Shown in pieces: positions 1 to 8,913 of a stretch of DNA of 64,000 bases; the stretch's first letter is position 1; each line of letters begins with the position of its first letter. This stretch comes from Pseudomonas gingeri (GTDB taxonomy: Bacteria; Pseudomonadota; Gammaproteobacteria; Pseudomonadales; Pseudomonadaceae). The stretch covers positions 180,254 to 244,253 of the forward strand of contig NZ_JACAOR010000019.1 in assembly GCF_013386115.1 (NCBI RefSeq), read 5' to 3'. The position numbers and the translations under genes were made by a program. Under the pieces are notes generated by a model. It ran no database searches, had not been told where the DNA came from, and saw only the letters and a program-made list of their open reading frames with translations.

Positions 1-278
1 GTCAGCAGCAGCTTGTAGCCGCGGGCGGCGGCGACAAAGGCCAGGCCGATCCCGGTATTGCCCGAGGTCGGCTCGACGATGGTCATGCCCGGCTTGAGCC
101 GGCCGCTGCTTTCGGCGTCCCAGATCATGTTCGCGCCGATCCGGCACTTCACCGAATACCCCGGGTTGCGCCCTTCGATCTTGGCCAGGATGGTCACACC
201 GCGAGGGGCGATGCGGTTGATCTGAACCAGGGGCGTATTACCGATGGAATGGGCGTTGTCGGCGAAAATACGGCTCAT
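1..278 (-). CDS. cysK: Cysteine synthase A, N-terminal part (C-terminus outside window)
   Basis: The first 92 residues of a PLP-dependent O-acetylserine sulfhydrylase, which makes cysteine from O-acetylserine and sulfide in the cytoplasm. The start is the ATG at 276-278 (MSRIFADNAHSIGNTPLVQI). Visible motifs are SVKCRIGAN, whose lysine is the PLP-linking residue in this family, and PTSGNTGIGLAF, the phosphate-gripping loop. The gene runs off the left edge. It is divergent from the DUF748 gene. CysK is preferred over CysM because of the N-terminal pattern, but the rest of the protein is needed to be certain. Confidence 0.85.
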   Translation of the reverse strand, partial: MSRIFADNAHSIGNTPLVQINRIAPRGVTILAKIEGRNPGYSVKCRIGANMIWDAESSGRLKPGMTIVEPTSGNTGIGLAFVAAARGYKLLL

Positions 279-407
279 GACGGGGTCCTTTGGGCAACGG
301 TGAGTTGGCTTTCAAGGGTATGCCCCGGGATGTCGGGCGTCCAGTCATGGCGAACGTATAGCGCTGCCGGGGGTCCATCGCCTATAGACAGCCTTCGGGG
401 CACGCCG

Positions 408-1496
408 ATGAAACGTCGTTACAGCTGGCCGTTGTGGAGCCTGGCAGGCCTGGTCCTGCTGCTGGTGGTGCTGGACCTGGCCCTGCCTTACCTGGTGCGC
501 CACTACCTGAATGAAAAACTCGCGGACATGGGCGATTACCGTGGCCAGGTGACCGATGTCGACCTGGCCTTGTGGCGCGGCGCCTATCGGATCAACGGGC
601 TGCAGATCGTCAAGGTCAGCGGCAAGGTGCCCGTACCCTTCGTCAAGGCGCCGCTGATCGATCTGTCGGTCAGCTGGAAATCCCTGTGGGACAACCACGC
701 GGTGGTGGCCGAGGTGCAGTTCGTCAAGCCGGAGCTGAACTTCGTCGACGGTGGCGCCAATAACCGCCAGGCGTCCCAGACCGGCCAGGGCACCGACTGG
801 CGGGCACAGCTGGGCAAGCTGCTGCCCATCACCCTCAACGAGGTGCGGATCGACGACGGGCGCATCACCTTCCGCAACTTCAACTCGCAGCCGGCGGTCA
901 ACCTGCAGGCCACGCAGGTCAATGCCAGCCTCTACAACCTGACCAATGTGGTCGACCTCGAAGGCCGCCGCGATGCCCGTTTCGAAGGCAAGGCCCAATT
1001 GTTCGGCCAGGCGCCCCTGCAGACCAGCGCCACCTTCGACCCGCTGAGCAACTTCGAGGACTTCGAGTTCCGCCTGCGGGCCACCGGCATCGAGTTACGG
1101 CGTGTCAACGATTTCGCCTCGGCCTACGGCAAGTTCGATTTCAACGGCGGCAGCGGTGATGTCGTGATCGAGGCCCAGGCCCGCAAGGGCCAGCTCACCG
1201 GCTATATCAAGCCGCTGTTGCACGATGTCGAGGTGTTCGACTGGCAACAGGACGTCGAGAACCAGAACAAGAGCATCCTGCGTTCGGTATGGGAAGCCAT
1301 TGTCGGGGCCAGCGAAACCGTGCTGAAAAACCAGAAGAAAAACCAGTTCGCCACCCGGGTTGAACTCAGCGGCAACGTTCACCAGCAAGATATCAGCGCG
1401 TTCCAGGCGTTTTTGCAGATATTGCGCAACGGTTTCATCCAGGCCTTCAATGCCCGCTATGAACAGCCCAAACCGTCCAGCGATCCGAAGAGCTGA
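408..1496 (+). CDS. DUF748 (AsmA/YdbH-like) envelope protein
   Basis: A 362-residue protein. The ATG at 408 (MKRRYSWPLWSLAG) is preferred to the longer frame from 249, because that extension would run into the divergent cysK start. One membrane anchor (about residues 6-29, WPLWSLAGLVLLLVVLDLAL) is followed by a long periplasmic beta-rich region with phrases such as VDLALWRGAYRINGLQI. DUF748 proteins resemble AsmA-type lipid-transport or envelope-maintenance proteins; no specific role is established from this sequence. It appears monocistronic. Confidence 0.75.
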   Translation: MKRRYSWPLWSLAGLVLLLVVLDLALPYLVRHYLNEKLADMGDYRGQVTDVDLALWRGAYRINGLQIVKVSGKVPVPFVKAPLIDLSVSWKSLWDNHAVVAEVQFVKPELNFVDGGANNRQASQTGQGTDWRAQLGKLLPITLNEVRIDDGRITFRNFNSQPAVNLQATQVNASLYNLTNVVDLEGRRDARFEGKAQLFGQAPLQTSATFDPLSNFEDFEFRLRATGIELRRVNDFASAYGKFDFNGGSGDVVIEAQARKGQLTGYIKPLLHDVEVFDWQQDVENQNKSILRSVWEAIVGASETVLKNQKKNQFATRVELSGNVHQQDISAFQAFLQILRNGFIQAFNARYEQPKPSSDPKS

Positions 1497-1638
1497 CCGG
1501 GTCAGGATGTGACGCTCCATTCAGAGACTGAATAAGCCGTCTGCGTTCACACTCGACCGGGCACCGCGTTATAGTCGGGCATGGGATTTTCCCGCCGCCC
1601 TGTCCGCCAGGCCGGCGTTACCGTTCGAGGAATGACAG

Positions 1639-2484
1639 ATGAAGTTCGAAGGCACCCAGGCCTACGTCGCCACCGATGATCTGAAGCTGGCCGTCAACGC
1701 CGCAATTACCCTGGAGCGTCCGCTGCTGGTCAAGGGCGAGCCCGGGACCGGCAAGACCATGCTCGCCGAGCAATTGGCCGAGTCCTTCGGCGCCAAGCTG
1801 ATCACCTGGCACATCAAGTCCACCACCAAGGCCCACCAGGGCCTCTACGAGTACGACGCGGTCAGCCGCCTGCGCGACTCGCAGCTGGGCGTGGACAAGG
1901 TCCACGACGTGCGCAACTACCTGAAGAAGGGCAAGCTCTGGGAAGCCTTCGAATCCGATGAACGGGTGATCCTGCTGATCGACGAGATCGACAAGGCCGA
2001 CATCGAGTTCCCCAACGACCTGCTGCAAGAACTCGACAAGATGGAGTTCTACGTCTACGAGATCGATGAAACCATCAAGGCCAGGAAGCGCCCGATCATC
2101 ATCATTACTTCCAACAATGAAAAGGAACTGCCGGACGCCTTCCTGCGCCGCTGCTTCTTCCATTACATCGCGTTCCCGGATCGCAACACGCTGCAGAAGA
2201 TCGTCGACGTGCATTACCCGGACATCAAGAAAGACCTGGTCAGCGAAGCCCTCGATGTATTCTTCGACGTGCGCAAGGTGCCGGGCCTGAAGAAGAAGCC
2301 TTCGACCTCGGAACTGGTGGACTGGTTGAAACTGCTGATGGCCGACAACATCGGCGAAGCGGTCCTGCGCGAGCGCGATCCGACCAAGGCCATCCCGCCA
2401 CTGGCCGGTGCCCTGGTGAAGAACGAGCAGGACGTGCAACTGCTCGAACGCCTGGCCTTCATGAGCCGTCGTGGCACCCGCTAG
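1639..2484 (+). CDS. MoxR-family AAA+ ATPase
   Basis: A 281-residue ATPase with Walker A GEPGTGKT (residues 33-40) and Walker B ILLIDEID (about 111-118). A sensor-1-like stretch is IIITSNNEKELPDAFLRRC. MoxR ATPases act as chaperones, often for vWA-domain partners, in cofactor insertion or envelope stress. The next gene encodes a vWA protein of CoxE type, so the two very likely work together. A repeat element of about 155 bp separates them. The start has a Shine-Dalgarno-like GAGGAA upstream. Confidence 0.88.
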   Translation: MKFEGTQAYVATDDLKLAVNAAITLERPLLVKGEPGTGKTMLAEQLAESFGAKLITWHIKSTTKAHQGLYEYDAVSRLRDSQLGVDKVHDVRNYLKKGKLWEAFESDERVILLIDEIDKADIEFPNDLLQELDKMEFYVYEIDETIKARKRPIIIITSNNEKELPDAFLRRCFFHYIAFPDRNTLQKIVDVHYPDIKKDLVSEALDVFFDVRKVPGLKKKPSTSELVDWLKLLMADNIGEAVLRERDPTKAIPPLAGALVKNEQDVQLLERLAFMSRRGTR

Positions 2485-2639
2485 GCTCTGTCCGAAAGCT
2501 GCCTGCGCGTCGATCAGGCTGCGTTAAAAACAGGCTCGGAATGCTCATTTAGCGGGCTAAAGTCGAGCGCGACCCCAGCCGTTCCTCGCCTGTTTTTGCC
2601 TTGCCTGATCGTCGCTCGGCGAGCTTTCAAACAGACCCT
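2485..2639. repeat. MITE-like inverted-repeat element between the MoxR and vWA genes
   Basis: The two ends form a long imperfect inverted repeat. The left end (2485-2536) reads GGCTCTGTCCGAAAGCT, then GATCAGGC and AAAAACAGGC. The right end (2588-2639) carries the complements GCCTGTTTTT, GCCTGATCG and AGCTTTC, ending ACAGACC. No open frame of interest lies inside. It starts at the MoxR stop and fills the gap to the vWA ribosome-binding region. It may be a non-autonomous repeat or a long hairpin in the operon mRNA. Confidence 0.6.
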
Positions 2640-2662
2640 CCAGTTTATCCGAGGCGATTGCC

Positions 2663-3841
2663 ATGCTGCTCAACCTGTTCAATGAAATGCGCGCGGCCAA
2701 GGTTCCGGTTTCGGTGCGTGAATTGCTCGACCTGATCAACGCGCTGAAACAGCGCGTGACCTTCGCCGACATGGACGAGTTCTACTATCTGGCCCGGGCG
2801 ATCCTGGTCAAGGACGAACGCCATTTCGACAAGTTCGACCGGGCATTCGGCGCCTATTTCAACGGCCTGGAAAAACTCGACGATCACCTGCAGGCGCTGA
2901 TTCCCGAAGACTGGTTGCGCAAGGAATTCGAACGTTCGCTGAGCGACGAAGAACGCGCGCAGATCCAGTCCCTCGGCGGCCTCGACAAGCTGATCGAGGA
3001 GTTCAAGAAACGCCTGGAAGAACAGAAGGAACGTCACGCCGGTGGCAACAAGTGGGTCGGCACCGGCGGCACCAGCCCGTTCGGCTCCGGCGGCTTCAAT
3101 CCGGAAGGCATCCGCGTCGGCGATGCCGGCAAGCGCCAGGGCAAGGCGGTCAAGGTCTGGGACCAGCGCGAGTACAAGAACCTCGACGACCAGGTCGAAC
3201 TGGGCACGCGCAATATCAAGGTGGCCCTGCGCCGCCTGCGCAAGTTCGCCCGCCAGGGCGCGGCGGAAGAGCTGGATATCGATGGCACCATCGACCACAC
3301 CGCCCGCGACGCCGGCCTGCTGAACATCCAGATGCGCCCGGAGCGGCGCAACACCATCAAGCTGTTGCTGCTGTTCGATATCGGCGGCTCGATGGATGCC
3401 CATGTGAAGATCTGCGAGGAGCTGTTCTCGGCCTGCAAGACCGAGTTCAAGCACCTGGAGTACTTCTACTTCCACAATTTCGTTTATGAATCGGTGTGGA
3501 AGAACAACCTGCGCCGGGGTTCGGAGCGGACCTCGACCCAGGACCTGCTGCACAAGTACGGCGCCGACTACAAGGTGATCTTTGTCGGTGACGCGGCGAT
3601 GGCCCCGTATGAAATCACCCAGGCCGGCGGCAGCGTCGAGCACTGGAACGAAGAACCGGGTTATGTGTGGATGCAGCGGTTCATGGAGAAGTACAAGAAG
3701 CTTATCTGGATCAACCCGTATCCGAAGGATACCTGGGGTTATACGGCATCGACCAATATCGTCCGGGACCTGATCGAGGACCAGATGTACCCGCTGACCC
3801 TGCGCGGGCTGGAAGAAGGGATGCGGTTTCTTTCCAAATGA
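2663..3841 (+). CDS. vWA domain-containing CoxE-like protein
   Basis: A 392-residue protein of the VWA/CoxE-like family that pairs with MoxR ATPases. A helical N-terminal half (MLLNLFNEMRAAKVPVSVRE) leads to a vWA fold with a MIDAS-like loop LFDIGGSMD (about residue 237 on). The canonical D-x-S-x-S is relaxed to D-I-G-G-S. A G-rich segment (GTGGTSPFGSGGFNPEG) lies between. It follows the MoxR gene on the same strand, and GAGG lies upstream of the ATG. The substrate of the pair is unknown. Confidence 0.85.
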   Translation: MLLNLFNEMRAAKVPVSVRELLDLINALKQRVTFADMDEFYYLARAILVKDERHFDKFDRAFGAYFNGLEKLDDHLQALIPEDWLRKEFERSLSDEERAQIQSLGGLDKLIEEFKKRLEEQKERHAGGNKWVGTGGTSPFGSGGFNPEGIRVGDAGKRQGKAVKVWDQREYKNLDDQVELGTRNIKVALRRLRKFARQGAAEELDIDGTIDHTARDAGLLNIQMRPERRNTIKLLLLFDIGGSMDAHVKICEELFSACKTEFKHLEYFYFHNFVYESVWKNNLRRGSERTSTQDLLHKYGADYKVIFVGDAAMAPYEITQAGGSVEHWNEEPGYVWMQRFMEKYKKLIWINPYPKDTWGYTASTNIVRDLIEDQMYPLTLRGLEEGMRFLSK

Positions 3842-3847
3842 TGGGGG

Positions 3848-3990
3848 CCTTCGCGGGCCTCTTCGCGGGCAAGCCCGCTTGATCGTTCCCACGCTCCGCG
3901 TGGGAATGCAGCCCGTGACGCTCCGCGTCACAAAAGCGGACGCAGAGCGTCCAGAGGGGCATTCCCACGCGGAGCATGGGAACGATCAGC
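3848..3990. repeat. REP cluster with near-perfect terminal inverted repeats
   Basis: A short copy of one REP family (TTCGCGGGCAAGCCCGCT, 3863-3880) is followed by a 107-bp element. Its ends, 3881-3908 and 3960-3987, are inverted copies differing at one base in 28. Two inner palindromes, TGACGCTCCGCGTCA (3916-3930) and GGACGCAGAGCGTCC (3938-3952), sit between. It lies between the convergent vWA and pxpC genes, where it probably acts as a transcript end. Relatives are at 42040-42088 and 56541-56649. Confidence 0.8.
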
Positions 3991-4004
3991 GGCTCCTTTG
4001 GGCC

Positions 4005-4922
4005 CTACGCAAACCTGCGCATGAACTCGACCTGCTGCCGATGGGCGCTGTCCTGCACCGTCGGCACCAGTCTTACCTGTGTCCCCGGCAGGCATTGCGC
4101 CAACCGCGCCAGCGACAGCGGCGTCAACGCGCCCAGGCGTGGATAACCGCCGATGGTCTGCCGATCATTGAGCAGGACGATTGGCTGTCCGTCCGGCGGC
4201 ACCTGGATCGCCCCCAGGGGTATGCCCTCGGAAATCATCGGCTCGCCCTGGTACTTCAACTCCGGCCCCAGCAGCCGAATGCCCATGCGATCGGCACGGC
4301 TGTCGAGGGTCCAGGCGCTGTTGAACGCATCGAACAGGCTTTGTCCGCTGAACTCGCCAATCTGCGCGCCCAGTACCACCTGCAACGGCGCCCTGGCGTG
4401 GAAGTCGGGAATCTGCGCCGTCGGCAGTACTCGCGGTGCCACCGCCGCGCCCCGATAACTCAGGCTGCCGCCCTTCTGCAAGGGCCGGCCCAGTCCGTCA
4501 AGGCCACCCAGTTCCTCGCGCACCACGCAGGCGCTGCTGCCCAGCACCCTGGGCGCATCGAAACCGCCCGGGGCCGCCAGATAGGCACGGGCACCGAGCA
4601 AGGGCTGGGTGAACTGCAACCGTTGTCCCTTGTTCAGGACAAAGCTGCGCCAGGGCGCCAGGGCCTGGCCATCCACTTGCGCGCCCAGGTCGGCGCCGGC
4701 CAGGGCCAGGCAGCAGGTTTCCAGGGCCAGCAGCGTGACGCCGCCGAGGGTGACTTCCACTACCGGCGCATCCACCGGGTTGCCCAGCAGGCGATTGGCC
4801 CAGGACATCGATACCCAGTCCAGCGCACCGCCCTGGGTGACCCCGAGATGGCGCACGCCGAACCGTCCGCGGTCCTGCAGCAGGCACAGCGGCGTGCTGG
4901 CCTCGATCAACAGATGGCTCAT
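4005..4922 (-). CDS. pxpC: 5-oxoprolinase subunit PxpC
   Basis: A 305-residue biotin-dependent carboxyltransferase-type (AHS2) protein. With PxpA and PxpB it forms the ATP-dependent 5-oxoprolinase that opens pyroglutamate to glutamate. N-terminal signature: QDRGRFGVRHLGVTQGGALD. Other family stretches include LNDRQTIGGYPRLG near the C-terminus. Its start overlaps the pxpB stop by 4 nt (ATGA), showing translational coupling. It is the last gene of the operon and is followed by a REP cluster. Confidence 0.92.
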   Translation of the reverse strand: MSHLLIEASTPLCLLQDRGRFGVRHLGVTQGGALDWVSMSWANRLLGNPVDAPVVEVTLGGVTLLALETCCLALAGADLGAQVDGQALAPWRSFVLNKGQRLQFTQPLLGARAYLAAPGGFDAPRVLGSSACVVREELGGLDGLGRPLQKGGSLSYRGAAVAPRVLPTAQIPDFHARAPLQVVLGAQIGEFSGQSLFDAFNSAWTLDSRADRMGIRLLGPELKYQGEPMISEGIPLGAIQVPPDGQPIVLLNDRQTIGGYPRLGALTPLSLARLAQCLPGTQVRLVPTVQDSAHRQQVEFMRRFA

Positions 4923-5623
4923 GCCAGGGCCTCCAGCGGCGTGTCGTCGCCACCCAACTTGATGAACTCGGCGTGGTCGACCGCGGCAAACCGCACGGTA
5001 TCGCCCGGCTGCATCAGGCTGTAGCCGTCGCGCTCGCGGTCGAAAAGTTTGCTCGGGGTGCGCCCGATCAGGTTCCAGCCGCCCGGTGACACCACCGGGT
5101 AGGCGGCGGTCTGCCGCTCGGCGATACCGACGCTGCCCGCCGCGACTTTCTTGCGCGGCGTATTCAGGCGCGGGGCCGCCAGGGGCTCCTCCACCAACCC
5201 CATGAAGGCGAAACCCGGGGCAAAGCCCAGGGCGAACACCTGGTACTCGCGCTCGCTGTGACGGCGGATCACGTCACTGATCGACCAACCGCTGCGTTCG
5301 GCCAGCAGGCTCAACTCCGGGCCGACACTCGGGTCGTACCAGACCGGCAGCACATGGCACTGGCCGGCGGCACGGGCATTCGGCGCCAGCCCGTCCAGGG
5401 CCTCGGCGATCAGTTCCCGGGCCTGGCCCGGATTCAGGGTCATCAGGTCGTAGTGCACCATCAAGGTCGTGTAGGACGGCACCAGGTCGATCAGGTGCCC
5501 GGCAAACGCGTGACGCAGACGCTCGCTGGCGGCAAGCATCCACGGCATGTTTTCTTCGGCGATCGCATCGAACAGGCGCACCATCAGGCAGTCGATCGCC
5601 ACCACTTCAATCCGTGGCTTCAT
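4919..5623 (-). CDS. pxpB: 5-oxoprolinase subunit PxpB
   Basis: A 234-residue allophanate hydrolase subunit 1-like (AHS1) protein, partner of PxpC. Signature regions are GFAPGFAFMGLVEEPLAAPR and SVGIAERQTAAYPVVSPGGW, typical of PxpB/KipI-type proteins. Its start overlaps the pxpA stop by 4 nt, and its stop overlaps the pxpC start by 4 nt. The tight A-B-C order supports 5-oxoprolinase rather than a urea amidolyase. Confidence 0.92.
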   Translation of the reverse strand: MKPRIEVVAIDCLMVRLFDAIAEENMPWMLAASERLRHAFAGHLIDLVPSYTTLMVHYDLMTLNPGQARELIAEALDGLAPNARAAGQCHVLPVWYDPSVGPELSLLAERSGWSISDVIRRHSEREYQVFALGFAPGFAFMGLVEEPLAAPRLNTPRKKVAAGSVGIAERQTAAYPVVSPGGWNLIGRTPSKLFDRERDGYSLMQPGDTVRFAAVDHAEFIKLGGDDTPLEALA

Positions 5624-6372
5624 GGAGTCGACTGCCGGTCCAGGGCCTCGCGAATGCGCTGCACGGCCTCCACCGAACTGGCGTTGTCGCCATGCACGCA
5701 GAGGGTGTTGGCCTGCAGGCGCAGGGCGCTGCCATCGCTGGCGACCAGGTCGTCGCCACGGGCGATGGTCAGGGCCTGCTCGACGATACGCTCCGGTTCG
5801 TGATGCACCGCCCCCGGCAGTTGCCGGGAAACCAGGCGCCCGGCGCTATCATAGGCGCGGTCGGCGAAAGCTTCGAACCACAGGGTCACGCCGTACTCGT
5901 CGCCCAGCGCCTGGGCCACGCTGTTGTCGCGCATCGCCAGCAGCATCAGCGGCAATTCGCGGTCATAGGCGGCAATCGCCTGGATCACCGAACGCAGCTG
6001 TTCGGGGTTGGCCATCATGTCGTTGTACATCGCCCCATGGGGTTTGACATAGCTGACCCGCGCGCCCTGGGCCCGGCAGATACCGTCCAGCGCGCCGATC
6101 TGGTAATGCAGCAGGTCCTTGATTTCCTGGGGGGTGCAGGCCATGGAACGACGACCGAAGCCTACCAGGTCCGGATACGCCGGATGGGCGCCGATCCGCA
6201 CATCGTTGGCCAGGGCCAGGGTGACGGTCTTGCGCATGATGCTCGGATCCCCCGCGTGATAACCGCAGGCGACGTTGGCGCAATCGATGAACGGCATGAC
6301 TTGCGCATCCAGACCCATGGTCCAGTTGCCATAGCTTTCACCGATATCGCAATTCAGTAACAGGCGGCTCAC
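5620..6372 (-). CDS. pxpA: 5-oxoprolinase subunit PxpA (LamB/YcsF family)
   Basis: A 250-residue LamB/YcsF protein that binds 5-oxoproline in the PxpABC complex. The GTG at 6370-6372 is chosen over a frame extended to 6432: AGGAG sits 8 nt upstream and the product then begins MSRLLLNCDIGESYG, as is typical. Conserved stretches are FIDCANVACGYHAGDP and SYVKPHGAMYNDM. It lies 63 nt downstream of the MFS gene and overlaps pxpB. Confidence 0.92.
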   Translation of the reverse strand: MSRLLLNCDIGESYGNWTMGLDAQVMPFIDCANVACGYHAGDPSIMRKTVTLALANDVRIGAHPAYPDLVGFGRRSMACTPQEIKDLLHYQIGALDGICRAQGARVSYVKPHGAMYNDMMANPEQLRSVIQAIAAYDRELPLMLLAMRDNSVAQALGDEYGVTLWFEAFADRAYDSAGRLVSRQLPGAVHHEPERIVEQALTIARGDDLVASDGSALRLQANTLCVHGDNASSVEAVQRIREALDRQSTP

Positions 6373-6435
6373 GGTAGGTGCTCCTGTGGGCTTTTTATCG
6401 ACTTGATTCAGGGCGCAGTACCCGCGCCCCACAGA

Positions 6436-7722
6436 TTACTGCGCTTCGAGTTGCTTGCCACGGGTTTCCGGCAGGCTCAGGGCCGCGAGAATCACCACGC
6501 CGTAGGACACGGCGGCAAAGGCGCCGATCCCCACGCTCAACGGCACCGTCTGGCTGAGCAGGCCGATCAGCAGGGGAAACAGCGCGGCCAGCGCGCGACC
6601 GATGTTGTAGCAGAAGCCCTGGCCCGAACCGCGGATACGGGTTGGAAACAGTTCGGTGAGAAACGAGCCCATGCCGCTGAAGATCCCCGAGGCGAAGAAA
6701 CCCAGCGGGAAGCCCAGCCACAACATCACTTCGTTGCTGACCTGCAACTGGGTATAGAGCAGGACGATGGTGAAGGAGCCGACGGCAAACAGGATGAAGT
6801 TCTTCTTGCGCCCCAGCAGGTCGGTCAGATAGGCGCTGATCACGTAGCCGACATAGGAGCCGATGATCACCATCGCCAGATAGCCGCCCGTGCCCAGCAC
6901 GCTCAAGCCGCGCTCGTTCTTCAGGAAGGTCGGCAGCCAGGAGGTGATGGCGTAGTAACCGCCCAGGGCACCGGTGGTCAGCAAGGACGCACGGACAGTG
7001 ATGCTGAGCATCCCCGGGGCGAAGATCTCGTAGAAGCGCGCCGGGTTGCTCGGTACCTCCCTGGCCTTGGCCTGGCGATAGATTTCCGGGTCCTTGACCA
7101 GCCGGCGGACGAAGATCACGAAGATCGCCGGCACGATGCCCAGCAGGAACAGCGCCCGCCAGGCGTCTTCCGGCGGCAGCCAGGAAAACAGCAGGGCATA
7201 CAGGATCGCTGTCAGCCCCCAGCCCAGGGCCCAGCCGGATTGCACCATGCCCACCGCCTTGCCGCGATCCTGGGCACGGATAACCTCGCCCATCAGCACC
7301 GCGCCAGCGGTCCACTCGCCGCCGAAGCCGAAACCCATGAGGGTCCGCGCCACCAGCAACTGGTTGTAGTTCTGCGCGAAACCGCAGAGAAAGGTGAAAA
7401 AGGCGAACCAGAGTACCGTCAACTGCAGGGTGCGCACCCGGCCGATGCGGTCGGAGAGGATCCCGGCGATCCAGCCTCCGAGGGCCGAGGCGATCAGGGT
7501 GCTGGTGGAGATCAGCCCGGCCTGGCCGGTGGTGATACCCCACAGGGCGATCAGCGTCGGGATGACAAAGCTGAGCATCTGGGTGTCCATGCCGTCGAGG
7601 CCATAGCCGATCTTGCAACTCCAGAACGTCCGACGTTCCTGCTGATTGATATGGCGATACCAGGCGAACGGACCGGGTGGTCCCTCGGGCTTGGCAACAT
7701 CCAGCGAGTCGGGCGTACTCAT
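6436..7722 (-). CDS. MFS transporter of the 5-oxoproline operon
   Basis: A 428-residue major facilitator with about 12 hydrophobic helices. The ATG at 7722 (MSTPDSLDVAKPEG) is chosen over an upstream start, with GGAG about ten bases upstream. The N-terminal motif KIGYGLDGMDTQMLSF and the loop LSDRIGRVRTL place it among sugar/organic-acid:proton symporters (SHS/AAHS-like). Position as first gene before pxpABC suggests uptake of pyroglutamate or a related acid; this is inference. A LysR gene is divergent. Confidence 0.85.
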   Translation of the reverse strand: MSTPDSLDVAKPEGPPGPFAWYRHINQQERRTFWSCKIGYGLDGMDTQMLSFVIPTLIALWGITTGQAGLISTSTLIASALGGWIAGILSDRIGRVRTLQLTVLWFAFFTFLCGFAQNYNQLLVARTLMGFGFGGEWTAGAVLMGEVIRAQDRGKAVGMVQSGWALGWGLTAILYALLFSWLPPEDAWRALFLLGIVPAIFVIFVRRLVKDPEIYRQAKAREVPSNPARFYEIFAPGMLSITVRASLLTTGALGGYYAITSWLPTFLKNERGLSVLGTGGYLAMVIIGSYVGYVISAYLTDLLGRKKNFILFAVGSFTIVLLYTQLQVSNEVMLWLGFPLGFFASGIFSGMGSFLTELFPTRIRGSGQGFCYNIGRALAALFPLLIGLLSQTVPLSVGIGAFAAVSYGVVILAALSLPETRGKQLEAQ

Positions 7723-7874
7723 GGGGGAAATTCTCCACAGCAAACTTATTGGTATTGTTCTGGCGGCCGGCGACGCTTATCGTGATTCACCGGTCGAGGG
7801 CCATTTTTGGTTGCACCCGCCCTCTGCGTCCAACTAATAAAAGCCGTCCCCAGGCATAAGAAAAAGTTGATTGC

Positions 7875-8792
7875 ATGAATCTCAAGTTTCTCGAAACCTT
7901 CGTCTGGGTCGCCCGGCTCAAGAGCTTTCGCCTGACCGCGGACAAGCTGTTCACCACCCAGGCCTCCATCTCCAGCCGGATCGCGGTGCTCGAAAGCGAG
8001 CTCGGGGTCAAACTGTTCCTGCGCGATTCACGAGGTGTCAGCCTGACCCCCGAAGGGCTCAAGGTGCTCGATTATGCCGAGCAGATGATCGACACCATGC
8101 AGGCCCTCAAGCACTCCATCGAGATCAGCTCGACCAAGGTCGGGCGCATGCGCATCGGGGTCATGGACTCGGTGATCCACACCTGGCTCAGTCCCCTGGT
8201 GGCGGAAATGATGGACCGTTTTCCCCTGGTGGAAATCGAGCTGGTGGCCGATACCGCGCTGAACCTCGGCGATCAGCTGCAAAAAGGCTTTCTTGACCTG
8301 ATCCTGCAGACCGACCTGCTGCGCCAGGAGTCCATCCGCAGCCTGGAACTGGCGAGTTACCCGATGGGTTGGGTGGTGGCCAGCAACTCGATCTACAACC
8401 GCGAGTACGCGAGCCTGGCGCAGATCGCCCGGGAACGCATCGTGACCTTCTCCAAGAACTCCCGGCCGCACCAGGAAATCCTCGGCCTGATGCAGACCCA
8501 CGGGGTCCCGGCGCCACGCCTGAACTGCGTGAACTCGGTGTCGGCGATTACCCGGCTGATTCGCGATGGCTTCGGCATCGGCGCTTTCCCTCCGGCACTG
8601 GTCAGCGAGGAACTGGCGCGGGGCGAGTTGACCCTGCTGGCGCTGGAAGTGCGTCCGCCGAACCTGGAAGTAGTGGTGTCCTGGCGGGTCGGCGTGGAGT
8701 TGGTGGAGGAGATTGTCGCGCTGTGCCGCAAGGTCCTGCACAGCTATGCCAGCAAGGTCGGGGAACAGTACGTGGTGCTGAGCAAAGCCTAG
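7875..8792 (+). CDS. LysR-family regulator divergent from the pxp operon
   Basis: A 305-residue LysR protein. The N-terminal winged HTH includes FVWVARLKSFRLTADKLFTT followed by QASISSRIAVLESELGVKLF; the C-terminal part is a ligand-binding domain (RMRIGVMDSVIHTWLSPLVA). The gene is divergent from the MFS-pxpABC operon across 152 bp, the usual arrangement for a LysR regulator of a neighbouring catabolic operon. 5-Oxoproline as inducer is an inference. The ATG has only a weak ribosome-binding site. Confidence 0.85.
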   Translation: MNLKFLETFVWVARLKSFRLTADKLFTTQASISSRIAVLESELGVKLFLRDSRGVSLTPEGLKVLDYAEQMIDTMQALKHSIEISSTKVGRMRIGVMDSVIHTWLSPLVAEMMDRFPLVEIELVADTALNLGDQLQKGFLDLILQTDLLRQESIRSLELASYPMGWVVASNSIYNREYASLAQIARERIVTFSKNSRPHQEILGLMQTHGVPAPRLNCVNSVSAITRLIRDGFGIGAFPPALVSEELARGELTLLALEVRPPNLEVVVSWRVGVELVEEIVALCRKVLHSYASKVGEQYVVLSKA

Positions 8793-8797
8793 CTCTT

Positions 8798-8880
8798 GTG
8801 GGAGCGGGCTTGCCCGCGAAGAGGCCCTGAGGTCTTGTGTCGATCTTGCGGACGCCATCGCCGACAAGCCGGCTCCCACA
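8798..8880. repeat. REP doublet (GTGGGAGCGGGCTTGCCCGCGA family)
   Basis: TGTGGGAGCGGGCTTGCCCG begins at 8798. An inverted, partly degenerate partner ends in CCGGCTCCCACA at 8880. The pair sits between convergent genes (LysR regulator and DUF2937), as is usual for Pseudomonas REP doublets. A better-preserved copy is at 38980-39053. Confidence 0.8.
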
Positions 8881-8913
8881 GATGGATCAGGCCCATCCCC
8901 GGCGACCGGGCGG

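Noticed and set aside
2645..3931. Long minus-strand frame opposite the vWA gene
   Set aside because: Shadow of the vWA gene; it also reads through the REP cluster.
3848..3990. Possible CRISPR array
   Set aside because: The repeats are palindromic REP units with irregular spacing and no spacers or cas genes. The same holds at 38965-39053 and 56541-56649.
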